Part shown: positions 33,877 through 44,594 of the stretch, piece after piece
Numbering within the stretch: the stretch's first letter is position 1
Layout of the letters: each line of letters begins with the position of its first letter
Assembly (NCBI GenBank): GCA_002397315.1
Contig: DHAE01000019.1
Coordinates: 79,757 to 143,756 of the forward strand
DNA length: 64,000 bases
Origin: Comamonadaceae bacterium UBA4962
GTDB lineage: Bacteria > Pseudomonadota > Gammaproteobacteria > Burkholderiales > Burkholderiaceae_C
Direction of reading: 5' to 3'
The notes under the pieces: model-generated
What the model saw: the letters and a program-made list of their open reading frames with translations, nothing else
Told to the model about the DNA's origin: nothing
Database searches by the model: none
Translations under genes and position numbers: made by a program

Positions 33877-35160
33877 TCAGTCGTTCAGGCTCTCGGCCCA
33901 GGTCAGCGCCTGCAGGTGGGCCCAGTTGACCTGCCGGTTCGAGAGGTGCAGGGCTTCCGCCGAGCGGGCGAAGGCCACCTCGTCGCCGCTCTCGCAGGCC
34001 TTGGTGAGTTCGAGGAACGGCGCGAAGACGCCCGTGTTGTGCAGCAGCGCGTCCACCACCGGCTGGGGCAGCGCCACCGATTCGAGGGCCTTGTCCAGCG
34101 GCACGCCGAGCATGGTGTCGAGCAGGGAGAACACGCCCACCACGAAGGCGTTGTCGCACTCTTCGGGGGGCAGCAGTTCGGCGGCGAGCAGTTCCATGAG
34201 CCGCCCGCGGACCACGGCCGTCTGCCCGACCGCCGGGGGCGAGCCGCCCGCGCGCGAGGTGGTCATCAGCAGCGCCGCCCAGCGGAAGAGCTTCTTGAGG
34301 CCGAGGATCATCACCGCGTGGCGGAACGAGGTGACCTCGCACGACAGCCCGAACCCCGAGGAGTTGATGAAGCGCAGCAGGTTGAAGGACAGCGTCGGGT
34401 CCTTCTTGAGCAACTCTTCGATCTCGGCCGTGCTGGCCTGCTTGCGCACGAGATTGATGAGCTGGATGATCGTCGCCTGCGAGGGCCGGATCGTCTGCGC
34501 CTTGACCAGCGCCGGCTTGGCGAACCAGAAGCCCTGGAAGAGCTTCACGCCCAGCGCGGCCATGCGCTCGTGCTGCTCGGCGGTTTCCACCTTCTCGGCC
34601 ACCAGCGTGGCCTGGCTGTTGGCGCGGGCGAACTTCACGAGCGGCTCGGCGAGCTCCGGGCGGAACGCCTGCATGTCGAGCTTCACGAACGAGGCCAGAC
34701 GCAGCCAGCTGCCGTAGTTGCGGCGCAGCACGTTCTGGTTGAACGCGAGGCGGAAGCCGCGCGCCTTCAGTCCCTCGAGGGTCGACAGGCGCCCCTCGAC
34801 CTCTTCCACGCTGGCGTTGTCGGCGAGGGTGGGCACTTCCAGCACCACCTTCTCGGGATGGATGAGCTCCAGGTGGCCGCCCGCGAGGCTCTCGTGCGTG
34901 CAGTTGATGAACACGGTCTTCTTGCCGACCAGCGCCTCGGTGCCGGCATAGGACAGCGCATTGAAGAGCAGTGCCGCGTCGCTGGCGGCCGTGTGCGCGT
35001 CGGAAGCGGTGGAGCGGTCGAAGAGTTCGTAGCCGTAGACGGCGCGGTGCTCGTCCACGATCGCCTGCCGGGCGATCGCCAGGCTGCCGTCGTCCGGCGG
35101 GGCGCCGTCCTGCGGCTGGGTGGGCTCGAAGGCCGGTGCGGTTTCGTTGCTGCTCGACAT
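33877..35160 (-). CDS. EAL-HDOD (YuxH-type) signalling protein
   Basis: A 427-residue cytoplasmic protein. Residues 27-220 are an EAL-like domain whose signature is GYELFDRS instead of an intact EAL/EVL and whose other active-site residues are mostly replaced, so cyclic-di-GMP hydrolysis is unlikely although binding is possible. Residues 225-425 are an HDOD domain with LNLL-type core INSSGFGLSCEVTSFRHAVMILGL, used for signalling rather than phosphohydrolysis. YuxH-type proteins relay environmental or c-di-GMP signals in motility, chemotaxis and plant association. A close paralogue follows it upstream on the same strand at 35320-36582. No clear partner kinase is nearby. Confidence 0.9.
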   Translation of the reverse strand: MSSSNETAPAFEPTQPQDGAPPDDGSLAIARQAIVDEHRAVYGYELFDRSTASDAHTAASDAALLFNALSYAGTEALVGKKTVFINCTHESLAGGHLELIHPEKVVLEVPTLADNASVEEVEGRLSTLEGLKARGFRLAFNQNVLRRNYGSWLRLASFVKLDMQAFRPELAEPLVKFARANSQATLVAEKVETAEQHERMAALGVKLFQGFWFAKPALVKAQTIRPSQATIIQLINLVRKQASTAEIEELLKKDPTLSFNLLRFINSSGFGLSCEVTSFRHAVMILGLKKLFRWAALLMTTSRAGGSPPAVGQTAVVRGRLMELLAAELLPPEECDNAFVVGVFSLLDTMLGVPLDKALESVALPQPVVDALLHNTGVFAPFLELTKACESGDEVAFARSAEALHLSNRQVNWAHLQALTWAESLND

Positions 35161-35279
35161 GGGGCTTGAAGAGAATGAGTGGCAGGCCCTAGGCCCTTGC
35201 AGCCTCCCACCTTACCACCAAGAAGGCCCGTCGGCGCGCTTCCCGCGGACACCGCGGAGCATGCAGGACGGGCTCCGTC

Positions 35280-35320
35280 ACGGCCGTGCGCGTCCGTGCG
35301 CGTCCGTGCGCGGCGGCCGT
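35280..35320. repeat. 10-bp tandem repeat inside an inverted repeat
   Basis: The unit GTGCGCGTCC occurs at 35286-35295 and 35296-35305 with a partial third copy to 35312, flanked by the inverted arms ACGGCCG (35280-35286) and CGGCCGT (35314-35320). The last base of the second arm is the first base of the minus-strand stop codon of the next EAL-HDOD gene. It may be a transcript-end structure; copy number could vary between strains. Confidence 0.6.
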
Positions 35321-36582
35321 CAGTCGGTCATCTGGTCGGCCCAGGCCAGCGCCTGCAGGTGGGCCCAGTTGATCTGCTGGCTGGTCAGGTGCAGCGTGGT
35401 CGCCGCCTGGTCGAACATCACGTCGTCACTGGATTCGCAGGCCTCCGCGAGGCGCAGCAACTCGCCCAGCACGCCCTCGCGGCGCAGCAGGGCGGCGGCC
35501 ACCGGCTCGGGCACGTGCAGCAGCCCGATGGCCGATTCCATCGGCATGCTGAGCATCACGTCCAGCATCGAGAAGATGCCCACCACGAACGCCTGGTCGG
35601 CCTCCTCCTGCGACAGGGTTTCGAGCGCGACCAGTTCCATGAGGCGCCCGCGCACCACGGCCGTGTGGCCGACCGAGGCCGGAATGCCGCCGATGCGCGA
35701 TGCGGTGAGCAGCAATGCCGCCCAGCGGAACAGCCGCTTCAGGCCCATCAGCATGACGGCCTGGCGGAACGAGGTGATCTCGCGCGTCAGGCCGAAGCCG
35801 GACGAGTTGATGAGGCGCATCAGGTTGAACGCCAGCCCCGCGTCCTTCTTGAGCACTTCCTCGATCTCGTCCGTGCTGGCCTGCTGCCGCACCAGGTTGA
35901 TGAGGTTCAGGATGTTGGCCTGCGAAGGCGTCAGCAGCTTCGCCTCGACCACCGACGGGCGGGAGAACCAGAAACCCTGGAAGAGCTGCACGCCCATGCG
36001 CGTCGCCATGTCGTACTGCTGCGCGCTCTCCACCTTCTCGGCGATGAGTTCCGCGCGCGAGTGGCGCCCCGCGTACTTGACGAGCACGGCCAGCTGGTCC
36101 GCCGCCAGCAGCGAGAGGTCGAGCTTGATGTAGTCGGCCAGCGGCAGCCACGGGGCGTAGGCGGACTCGAGCACCGTGTGGTTGAAGGCCAGATGGAAGC
36201 CGCGCTCGCGCAGCGCCTGCAGGATCGGCAACCGCGTGCCCACCTCGGTGGCAGCCGCATGGCCCAGCGGGGGAATCTCCAGCACGACCTTGTCCGGGTC
36301 CACCAGTTCCAGGTGGCCGCCGGCGAGGCTCTCGTGCGTGCAGTTGACGAAGATGAGCTTCTTGCCAACGAGTTCCTCGGTCCCTGCGTGCGAGAGCGCG
36401 GTGAAGACCAGGAACACGTCGGTGGCCGCCGTGTGCGCCACGCCTGCGCGCGAGCGGTTGAACAGCTCGTAGCCGATCACGGAGTGCTGGGCGTTGACGA
36501 TCGCCTGCCGGGCGATCATGGCGCCAGGGGCCGTGCCGGCCTGGCCCGGTGGGGAAGAGGGGGAGGGTGGGGTGGGGTGCAT
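35320..36582 (-). CDS. EAL-HDOD (YuxH-type) signalling protein, paralogue
   Basis: A 420-residue protein collinear with the gene at 33877-35160 over its whole length, sharing GYELFNRS, NCTHESLAGGHLEL, SPSQANI-type linker residues and the HDOD core INSSGFGLTREITSFRQAVMLMGLKRL. The EAL part is again degenerate at catalytic sites. ATG 36582 is chosen because it gives the same N-terminal layout as its neighbour; a frame open to 36663 lacks a ribosome site, and a TACAAT lies near 36635. The pair is a tandem duplication whose ends have diverged, suggesting two receivers with different inputs. The gap of 159 bases between them holds the 10-bp repeat. Confidence 0.9.
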   Translation of the reverse strand: MHPTPPSPSSPPGQAGTAPGAMIARQAIVNAQHSVIGYELFNRSRAGVAHTAATDVFLVFTALSHAGTEELVGKKLIFVNCTHESLAGGHLELVDPDKVVLEIPPLGHAAATEVGTRLPILQALRERGFHLAFNHTVLESAYAPWLPLADYIKLDLSLLAADQLAVLVKYAGRHSRAELIAEKVESAQQYDMATRMGVQLFQGFWFSRPSVVEAKLLTPSQANILNLINLVRQQASTDEIEEVLKKDAGLAFNLMRLINSSGFGLTREITSFRQAVMLMGLKRLFRWAALLLTASRIGGIPASVGHTAVVRGRLMELVALETLSQEEADQAFVVGIFSMLDVMLSMPMESAIGLLHVPEPVAAALLRREGVLGELLRLAEACESSDDVMFDQAATTLHLTSQQINWAHLQALAWADQMTD

Positions 36583-36669
36583 GCCGGACGCGTGGACGGA
36601 TGCCGCCCCGCGGCGTGCGGGGAGGGCAGGGGCATTGTAGAAAATTCCCCATGCCCCGGTCACGGCGTG

Positions 36670-37476
36670 TCATTCGGCCTGCAGCCAGAGCAGTTCGGCT
36701 TCGCTGAAACCCGCGGCCCGCCGGGCCGCCGTGTTGAACGGCGGCTTGAGGCGCGGGGCCTCGTAGCGCCGCACGAGTTCACCGTAGTGGCTCTCGGGAT
36801 CGTGGCCGTCGCGTTCGCACAGCCAGCGGTACCAGTGGTTGCCGATGGCCACGTGGCCGACCTCCTCGCGCAGGATCACGCCCAGGATCGCCACGGCCGC
36901 CAGCGCGTCCGGCGTGCCCACCTGCGTGAGCTTGCGCTGGATGGTGGGCGTCGCATCCAGGCCGCGCGCCTCCAGCGTGCGCGGCACGAGGGCCATGCGC
37001 GCCACGATGTCGTGGGCGGTCTTCTCGCACATCGTCCACAGGCCCTGGTGCGCGGGGAAATCGCCGTAATCGTGCCCCATGCCCTGCAGGTGCTCGCGCA
37101 GCATGCGGAAGTGCGATGCCTCTTCGGCGGCCACGCGCAGCCAGTCGTGGTAGTACTGCGCGGGCATGCCGGGAAAGCGCCAGACGGCGTCGAGCGCCAG
37201 GTTGATCGCGTTGAACTCGATGTGGGCGATCGCATGCAGCAGCACCGCGCGGCCGAGCGGGGTAGCGGGCGAGCGCCGCGCCACTGCCGTGTGGTGCAGC
37301 AGTTCGGGCCGGTCCGGGCGGCCGGGCAGCCCCTCCGGGGCCGGCGGCAGCGTGGCGTCGGGCTCCACCGCGCAGGACGCGGATGCTGCCAGGGCGTGCA
37401 GCGCCAGCGCCTCGGCCGCCTTGTGTTCGGGATCGGTCAGGCACAGGACCTGCAGTGCGCGGTGGCGAAGCTCCAT
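36670..37476 (-). CDS. DUF455 ferritin-like protein
   Basis: A 268-residue protein with two metal-ligand motifs of a ferritin-like four-helix bundle: HIEFNAINLALD near 85-96 and AAEEASHFRML with a later EVGHVAIG. This is DUF455 (PF04305); homologues are called ferritin-like domain proteins and the reaction is unknown. It may be a di-iron oxidase or hydroxylase. A TAGAAT lies seven bases before ATG 37476 with no Shine-Dalgarno, so a leaderless transcript is possible. It is divergent from the gamma-carbonic anhydrase gene, with a 72-base gap. Confidence 0.85.
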   Translation of the reverse strand: MELRHRALQVLCLTDPEHKAAEALALHALAASASCAVEPDATLPPAPEGLPGRPDRPELLHHTAVARRSPATPLGRAVLLHAIAHIEFNAINLALDAVWRFPGMPAQYYHDWLRVAAEEASHFRMLREHLQGMGHDYGDFPAHQGLWTMCEKTAHDIVARMALVPRTLEARGLDATPTIQRKLTQVGTPDALAAVAILGVILREEVGHVAIGNHWYRWLCERDGHDPESHYGELVRRYEAPRLKPPFNTAARRAAGFSEAELLWLQAE

Positions 37477-37483
37477 ACCTACA

Positions 37484-37489
37484 ATTCTA
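37484..37489 (-). promoter_or_regulatory. -10-like box close to the DUF455 start
   Basis: On the minus strand TAGAAT lies seven bases before ATG 37476, with TTGTCC 19 bases further upstream as a weak -35. No Shine-Dalgarno is present, which points to a leaderless transcript. On the plus strand an overlapping TACAAT (37480-37485) could serve the opposite gene. Confidence 0.45.
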
Positions 37490-37548
37490 GTTTTCCGCCC
37501 CCAGATGGGGACAATGCGGCGCAGAGAACAACGCACAGGAGACATGCG

Positions 37549-38073
37549 ATGGCGCTTTACGAACTCGACGGCACCGCCCCCCGCGTGGCCGAATCGGCCT
37601 GGGTCGCGGACAGCGCCGAGGTGATGGGCAACGTGGTGCTCGGCGAGGACGCCAGCATCTGGTTCGGCGCGGTGCTGCGCGGCGACAACGAGACGCTCGC
37701 CATCGGCGCGGGCAGCAACGTGCAGGACGGCAGCGTGCTGCATTCCGACTTCGGGCAGCCGCTTACGATCGGCGAGCGCGTGACGGTCGGCCACAAGGTC
37801 GTGCTGCATGGCTGCACGGTGGGCGACGAGTCGCTGATCGGCATCGGCGCCGTGGTGCTCAACGGTGCGAAGATCGGCCGCCACTGCCTCGTGGGCGCGG
37901 GCGCGCTGGTCACGGAAGGCAAGGAGTTCCCGGACGGCTCGATGATCCTCGGCAGTCCGGCCAAGGCGGTGCGGCAGCTCACGCCGGAACAGATCGAGGG
38001 CCTGCGCCGGAGCGCGCAGACCTATGTCGCCAATGCCCGGCGTTTCCGGGCGGGCCTGCACCGCATTGGTTGA
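37549..38073 (+). CDS. Gamma-carbonic anhydrase family protein (YrdA-like)
   Basis: A 174-residue left-handed beta-helix made of hexapeptide repeats (for example IGAGSNVQDGSVLH, IGERVTVGHKVVLHGC and IGIGAVVLNGAKIG). The metal-binding histidines are in VLHSD, TVGHK and VLHGC, as in Cam/YrdA. It probably binds zinc or iron as a trimer; carbonic anhydrase activity is not certain, and many YrdA-type proteins lack it. ATG 37549 has CAGGAGA upstream; a nearby ATG at 37544 is out of frame. It lies in the same direction as hslO and is 31 bases before it. Confidence 0.92.
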   Translation: MALYELDGTAPRVAESAWVADSAEVMGNVVLGEDASIWFGAVLRGDNETLAIGAGSNVQDGSVLHSDFGQPLTIGERVTVGHKVVLHGCTVGDESLIGIGAVVLNGAKIGRHCLVGAGALVTEGKEFPDGSMILGSPAKAVRQLTPEQIEGLRRSAQTYVANARRFRAGLHRIG

Positions 38074-38104
38074 ATCCGCGCGGCCGGGGCCCATTTGATT
38101 GCAG

Positions 38105-39115
38105 ATGCAGAAAGATTCCAGGGTGTCAGAACTCCACAAGTTCCTCTTCGATGGCTTGCCCGTGCGGGGCATGATCGTCCGGCTCACGGATGCCTGGACC
38201 GAGATCCTCGCGCGCCGTGCCGGCAACTCCGCCACCGGCGCCTACCCGCCCGAAGTGCGTGAACTGCTGGGCGAAATGGCCGCGGCCGGCGTGCTGATGC
38301 AGTCGAACATCAAGTTCAACGGCGCACTGGTGCTGCAGGTCTTCGGCGACGGGCCGGTCAAGCTGGCGGTGGCCGAAGTGCAGTCCGACCTGGGGCTGCG
38401 CGCCACCGCGTCCATCCAGGGCGAGGTGCCCGTGGGCGCGCGCCTGTCCGACATGGTGAATGCCGGCGGCGGCGGGCGCTGCGCGATCACGCTCGACCCG
38501 AAGGACCGGCTGCCGGGCCAGCAGCCCTACCAGGGCGTGGTGCCGCTGCACGGCGACCGGCACGAGAAGCTGGAGAAGCTCAGCGATGTGCTGCAGCACT
38601 ACATGCTGCAGTCCGAGCAGCTCGACACCACGCTGGTGCTCGCGGCCGACGACAAGGTGGCCGCCGGCCTGCTGATCCAGCGCATGCCGATCAAGGGCGA
38701 GGGCAACCTCGCGGGCGCCGAGCTGAGCCACAGCGAGAACGAGGACCAGATCGGCCGCAACGAGGACTACAACCGCATCGCCACGCTGGCGGAGAGCCTC
38801 ACGCGCGAGGAGCTGCTCTCGCTGGACGTCGACACCGTGCTGCACCGCCTTTTCTGGGAAGAAAAACTGCTGCGCTTCGTGCCGAAGGAGGGGGTGGACG
38901 GCCCGCGCTTCGCATGCACCTGCAGCCGCGACCGCGTGAGCGCCATGCTGCGCAGCCTGGGCGCCGAAGAGGCCGAGAGCATCCTGGCCGAGCGCCCGGA
39001 GATCGAGGTGGCCTGCGAATTCTGCGGGCAGCAGTACCGGTTCGACGCGGTGGACGCCGCCCAGATCTTCACGAACGCGACCCAACTGCCGCCCGGAACG
39101 AAGGCCGTGCAGTAA
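38105..39115 (+). CDS. hslO: Redox-regulated chaperone Hsp33
   Basis: A 336-residue cytoplasmic chaperone activated by oxidative unfolding. The N-terminal domain has SELHKFLFDGLPVRGMIVRL; the C-terminal zinc site is C271-X-C273 (FACTCSRD) and C304-X2-C307 (ACEFCG), all four ligands present, so it is functional in sequence. ATG 38105 is chosen; a GTG at 38123 just before SELHKF is an alternative used in some homologues. Length is slightly above the E. coli protein because of a Gly-rich insertion near residue 115-125. It follows the gamma-carbonic anhydrase gene closely and may be co-transcribed. Confidence 0.95.
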   Translation: MQKDSRVSELHKFLFDGLPVRGMIVRLTDAWTEILARRAGNSATGAYPPEVRELLGEMAAAGVLMQSNIKFNGALVLQVFGDGPVKLAVAEVQSDLGLRATASIQGEVPVGARLSDMVNAGGGGRCAITLDPKDRLPGQQPYQGVVPLHGDRHEKLEKLSDVLQHYMLQSEQLDTTLVLAADDKVAAGLLIQRMPIKGEGNLAGAELSHSENEDQIGRNEDYNRIATLAESLTREELLSLDVDTVLHRLFWEEKLLRFVPKEGVDGPRFACTCSRDRVSAMLRSLGAEEAESILAERPEIEVACEFCGQQYRFDAVDAAQIFTNATQLPPGTKAVQ

Positions 39116-39154
39116 GAGCGCTCGGCGCTCAGTGCCGGAGCCGCGGCCGGGTGC

Positions 39155-39733
39155 TCACGCCCGCTCCGCGTCCTGCGTGAGCAGGCGCTGGAACAGCCGG
39201 CGCTCGCAGTCCGGATCGCTGCATTTCTCGCACCCCCAGGCGGGTTCCCGCTGGTTCATGGGCCGGGGGCGTGCGGCCGGGGGGCTGGCCGTCGCCATGG
39301 CCGCGCCGGCCGGCGCGAGCAGGGCCAGCGCCTGCCGCAGGCGGGCCGCGGGCGGGCCGTAGAACACCACATAGGTCCAGCCGAGCGTGCGCAGCAGGTC
39401 GCGCAGCGCGGCGTCCTGCCGCTCTCGGGCGTCGGCACCGCCGTGTCCCGTTGCAGTGACGCCGTCAGCCGGCAGGCCATCCAGACCCATCAGCCAGGCC
39501 TGCGTGCAGCCGCTGGCGCGCAGGGCCTGCAGGGCCCGCGCGGGGTGCGCGGTATCTGGTTCCAGAGGCACCGGTACGCAGGCCCAGCCGCGTGCCGAGC
39601 CCGCGGGTGCCGCGGCATGCAGCGCTGCGACCAGCGCATCGGCACCCGTGCCCGGCGCGCCCAGCACGGCCGTGCGCGCGGGCGCGCGGCACGGGGGTGG
39701 GTGGCCTGCCGATGAAGGCGCGGAAAGGGTCAT
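39155..39733 (-). CDS. Conserved hypothetical protein with C-terminal cysteine cluster
   Basis: A 192-residue protein not recognised as a known family. The N-terminal 15 residues are basic and Pro-rich; residues 20-145 are Ala-rich with a possible Rossmann-like or P-loop-like beginning (AVLGAPGTGADALV) but no complete Walker motif. The last part contains WGCEKCSDPDCERRLFQRLL, four closely spaced acids and three cysteines, which looks like a metal or iron-sulphur site. It sits between hslO (convergent) and ftsB (same strand, 47 bases upstream), so it may be co-transcribed with ftsB. Function unknown; do not assign by context alone. Confidence 0.65.
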   Translation of the reverse strand: MTLSAPSSAGHPPPCRAPARTAVLGAPGTGADALVAALHAAAPAGSARGWACVPVPLEPDTAHPARALQALRASGCTQAWLMGLDGLPADGVTATGHGGADARERQDAALRDLLRTLGWTYVVFYGPPAARLRQALALLAPAGAAMATASPPAARPRPMNQREPAWGCEKCSDPDCERRLFQRLLTQDAERA

Positions 39734-39780
39734 GGGGGCGCGCAGAGCGGTGCGCAGGGACCGGTGGCCGGCAGTGGCAC

Positions 39781-40059
39781 TCAGCGCGGGGCCACGTGCA
39801 CGTAGATTTCGTTGGGCTTGACCATGCCCAGTTCGCTGCGCGCCTTCTCCTCGACCATGTCGAGGCCGTCGCGCAGATCGCTCACTTCCGACGTCAATCG
39901 CTCGTTTTCCTGGCGGGCGCGGTCATTGGCCTGCTTCTGCACGGCGATCTTTTCCTTCATCTCCTCGACGTGGACGATGCTGCCGCGGCCCGTCCAGAGC
40001 TGCGCCTGCACGGCCACGAGCAGGAGCAGCAGCACCAGGGGAACGATACGGGGATTCAT
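39781..40059 (-). CDS. ftsB: Cell division protein FtsB
   Basis: A 92-residue bitopic membrane protein of the divisome. Residues 4-20 are a transmembrane helix (IVPLVLLLLLVAVQ), residues 28-70 a heptad-rich coiled coil with many Glu/Lys/Arg, and the C-terminal LGMVKPNEIYV is the conserved part that meets FtsQ/FtsL. FtsB forms a ladder with FtsL that signals to the septal synthase. Size and layout match the family, and its position directly after eno is standard in proteobacteria. The 136-base gap to eno contains two small hairpins (40126-40143 and 40162-40183). Confidence 0.93.
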   Translation of the reverse strand: MNPRIVPLVLLLLLVAVQAQLWTGRGSIVHVEEMKEKIAVQKQANDRARQENERLTSEVSDLRDGLDMVEEKARSELGMVKPNEIYVHVAPR

Positions 40060-40125
40060 GGTGCGCAGGCGCCGCGGGAACGTGGATCGGAAGGAGTGGT
40101 GGCGGCCATCGCGCCCCGCCCCGCA

Positions 40126-40183
40126 TGCCGGCGCGTGCCGGCACGGGAGGCGCGGACGCGGTCCGGAGACACGAAGCTCCGGA
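40126..40183 (-). terminator. Two hairpins between eno and ftsB
   Basis: TGCCGGC-GCGT-GCCGGCA (40126-40143) and TCCGGAG-N8-CTCCGGA (40162-40183) are perfect stems of seven pairs each, downstream of the eno stop on the minus strand. No T-tract follows. They could reduce readthrough into ftsB or stabilise the eno mRNA. Confidence 0.4.
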
Positions 40184-40195
40184 AGCCGCCCGGCG

Positions 40196-41482
<1,287 letters not shown>

Positions 41483-41615
41483 GGGTTTCCTTTGAGGAGT
41501 TTGATGAAGGGTGGCGCCGGGGCGGCTCGGGGCGCCGGACACGGGCGCGCCGGACGTGCGGCTGCAAAAAGGGTGAAAGCCCGGGGGCGCGGCACTGCGC
41601 CAGGCCGAAGGGGCG

Positions 41616-41906
41616 CTAGATTCCTTCGACGCAGACCATGCGCATGACGGCCGCGCCCAGGCGCGCGGTCTTCGCCTGCTGGTACTCGGCGGATTCGTAG
41701 AAGGCGCGGGCGGCCTCCATGGTGGGGAATTTCAGGACCACGGTGCGGCCGGGGTTCCAGTCGCCCTCCAGCACCTCCACGCGGCCGCCGCGCACGCACA
41801 CTTCGGCGCCGTGCACCTGCATGGCCTGCGTGCTGAGCCGTCGGTAGTCTTCGTACTGCTCGGGGTTGGTGACGGTGACGGACGCGATGATGTAGGCGCT
41901 GCTCAT
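41616..41906 (-). CDS. DUF1330 family protein
   Basis: A 96-residue ferredoxin-like (dimeric alpha-beta barrel) protein. The sequence SAYIIASVTVTNPEQYEDY, RVEVLEGDW and LKFPTMEAARAFYESAEYQQ is the DUF1330 pattern. Members bind no obvious cofactor and have unknown function; a stress or small-molecule binding role has been suggested. It begins 8 bases after the kdsA stop, so it is co-transcribed with kdsA. ATG 41906 is preferred over the upstream ATG at 41918, as its N-terminus matches the family. Confidence 0.87.
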   Translation of the reverse strand: MSSAYIIASVTVTNPEQYEDYRRLSTQAMQVHGAEVCVRGGRVEVLEGDWNPGRTVVLKFPTMEAARAFYESAEYQQAKTARLGAAVMRMVCVEGI

Positions 41907-41914
41907 GGGATGTC

Positions 41915-42772
41915 TCAAGCTCCGAAGTCGTTTTCGAGAAAGCCGTTCCGCTTGGTGACGGAATCCAGGGCGACGAGGGTTTCGAGCAGCGCCTTCATGT
42001 GCTTGAGCGGCACCGCGTTGGGGCCGTCCGAGAGGGCGTTGCAGGGATCGGGGTGCGTTTCCATGAAGAGGCCGGCCACGCCCACGGCCACGGCCGCGCG
42101 CGCCAGCACCGGCACCATCTCGCGCTGGCCGCCGCTGCTGGTGCCCTGGCCGCCGGGCAGCTGCACGCTGTGCGTGGCGTCGAACACCACGGGCGCGCCC
42201 GTCTCGCGCATGATGGCCAGGCCCCGCATGTCGGAGACGAGGTTGTTGTAGCCGAAGCTCGCGCCGCGCTCGCAGGCCATGAAGCTGTCTTCCGGCAGAC
42301 CCTTCTCTCGCGCGGCGGCGCGGGCCTTGTCGATGACGTTCTTCATGTCGTGGGGCGCGAGGAACTGCCCCTTCTTGATGTTCACCGGCTTGCCCGACTG
42401 CGCCACGGCGCGGATGAAGTCGGTCTGGCGGCAGAGGAACGCGGGTGTCTGCAGCACGTCGACCACCTTCGCGGCCTCGGTGATGTCGTCCTCGGTGTGC
42501 ACGTCGGTCAGCACGGGCACGTTCAGTTCGCGGCGGATCCTGGCCAGGATCTCCAGGCCCTTCTCGCGGCCCGGGCCACGGAAGCTCGTGCCCGAGGACC
42601 GGTTGGCCTTGTCGAAGCTGCTCTTGAAGATGAACGGGATGCCCAGCGCCGCCGTGGTTTCCTTCAGGCGGCCTGCCACGTCCATCTGCAACTGCTCGGA
42701 CTCGATGACGCAGGGACCTGCGATGAGGAAGAAGGGCCGGTCGAGACCGGCGTCGAAGCCGCAGAGTTTCAT
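41915..42772 (-). CDS. kdsA: 3-deoxy-8-phosphooctulonate synthase
   Basis: A 285-residue (beta/alpha)8 enzyme that joins arabinose-5-phosphate and phosphoenolpyruvate to give Kdo-8-phosphate for lipopolysaccharide. The substrate loops IAGPCVIES, FKSSFDKANRSS, CRQTDF, KKGQFLAP and DATHSVQLPGG are all present. The cysteine in AGPCVIES is the metal ligand of the metal-dependent class, unlike E. coli KdsA, which has Asn there. It lies 31 bases downstream of pyrG on the same strand, so the two are probably co-transcribed, and it is followed by the DUF1330 gene. Confidence 0.97.
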   Translation of the reverse strand: MKLCGFDAGLDRPFFLIAGPCVIESEQLQMDVAGRLKETTAALGIPFIFKSSFDKANRSSGTSFRGPGREKGLEILARIRRELNVPVLTDVHTEDDITEAAKVVDVLQTPAFLCRQTDFIRAVAQSGKPVNIKKGQFLAPHDMKNVIDKARAAAREKGLPEDSFMACERGASFGYNNLVSDMRGLAIMRETGAPVVFDATHSVQLPGGQGTSSGGQREMVPVLARAAVAVGVAGLFMETHPDPCNALSDGPNAVPLKHMKALLETLVALDSVTKRNGFLENDFGA

Positions 42773-42803
42773 GGAAGGGGCCTTGGGGATGGGTGCCGGC
42801 GCC

Positions 42804-44483
<1,680 letters not shown>

Positions 44484-44509
44484 GTCTTTTATGGTGGTGG
44501 GAAATCGGG

Positions 44510-44515
44510 ATTATA
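44510..44515 (-). promoter_or_regulatory. -10 box of pyrG
   Basis: On the minus strand the sequence is TATAAT, a perfect -10, about 26 bases before the pyrG ATG, giving a leader of roughly 20 bases. There is no good -35 at 17 bases. In many bacteria pyrG is attenuated by CTP-sensitive reiterative initiation, which this leader does not obviously show. Confidence 0.5.
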
Positions 44516-44580
44516 GAGTCCGGCCCGGGCGCGCCCGGCAGGGCCCGGCCCTTGTCCCCGCGCGGCCGTGGGGCGTCTGC

Positions 44581-44586
44581 TAAATT
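44581..44586 (+). promoter_or_regulatory. -10-like box close to the coaBC start
   Basis: TAAATT ends eight bases before the coaBC ATG at 44595 and no Shine-Dalgarno is present. TTGTCC lies 23 bases upstream of it, too far to be a normal -35. It follows the pattern seen at mutL, parE and queG. Confidence 0.4.
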
Positions 44587-44594
44587 GCGCGCCC

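Noticed and set aside
35179..38073. A 964-codon plus-strand open frame
   Set aside because: It runs antisense through two EAL-HDOD genes and DUF455; only its last 175 codons (37549-38073) are a real gene, the gamma-carbonic anhydrase.
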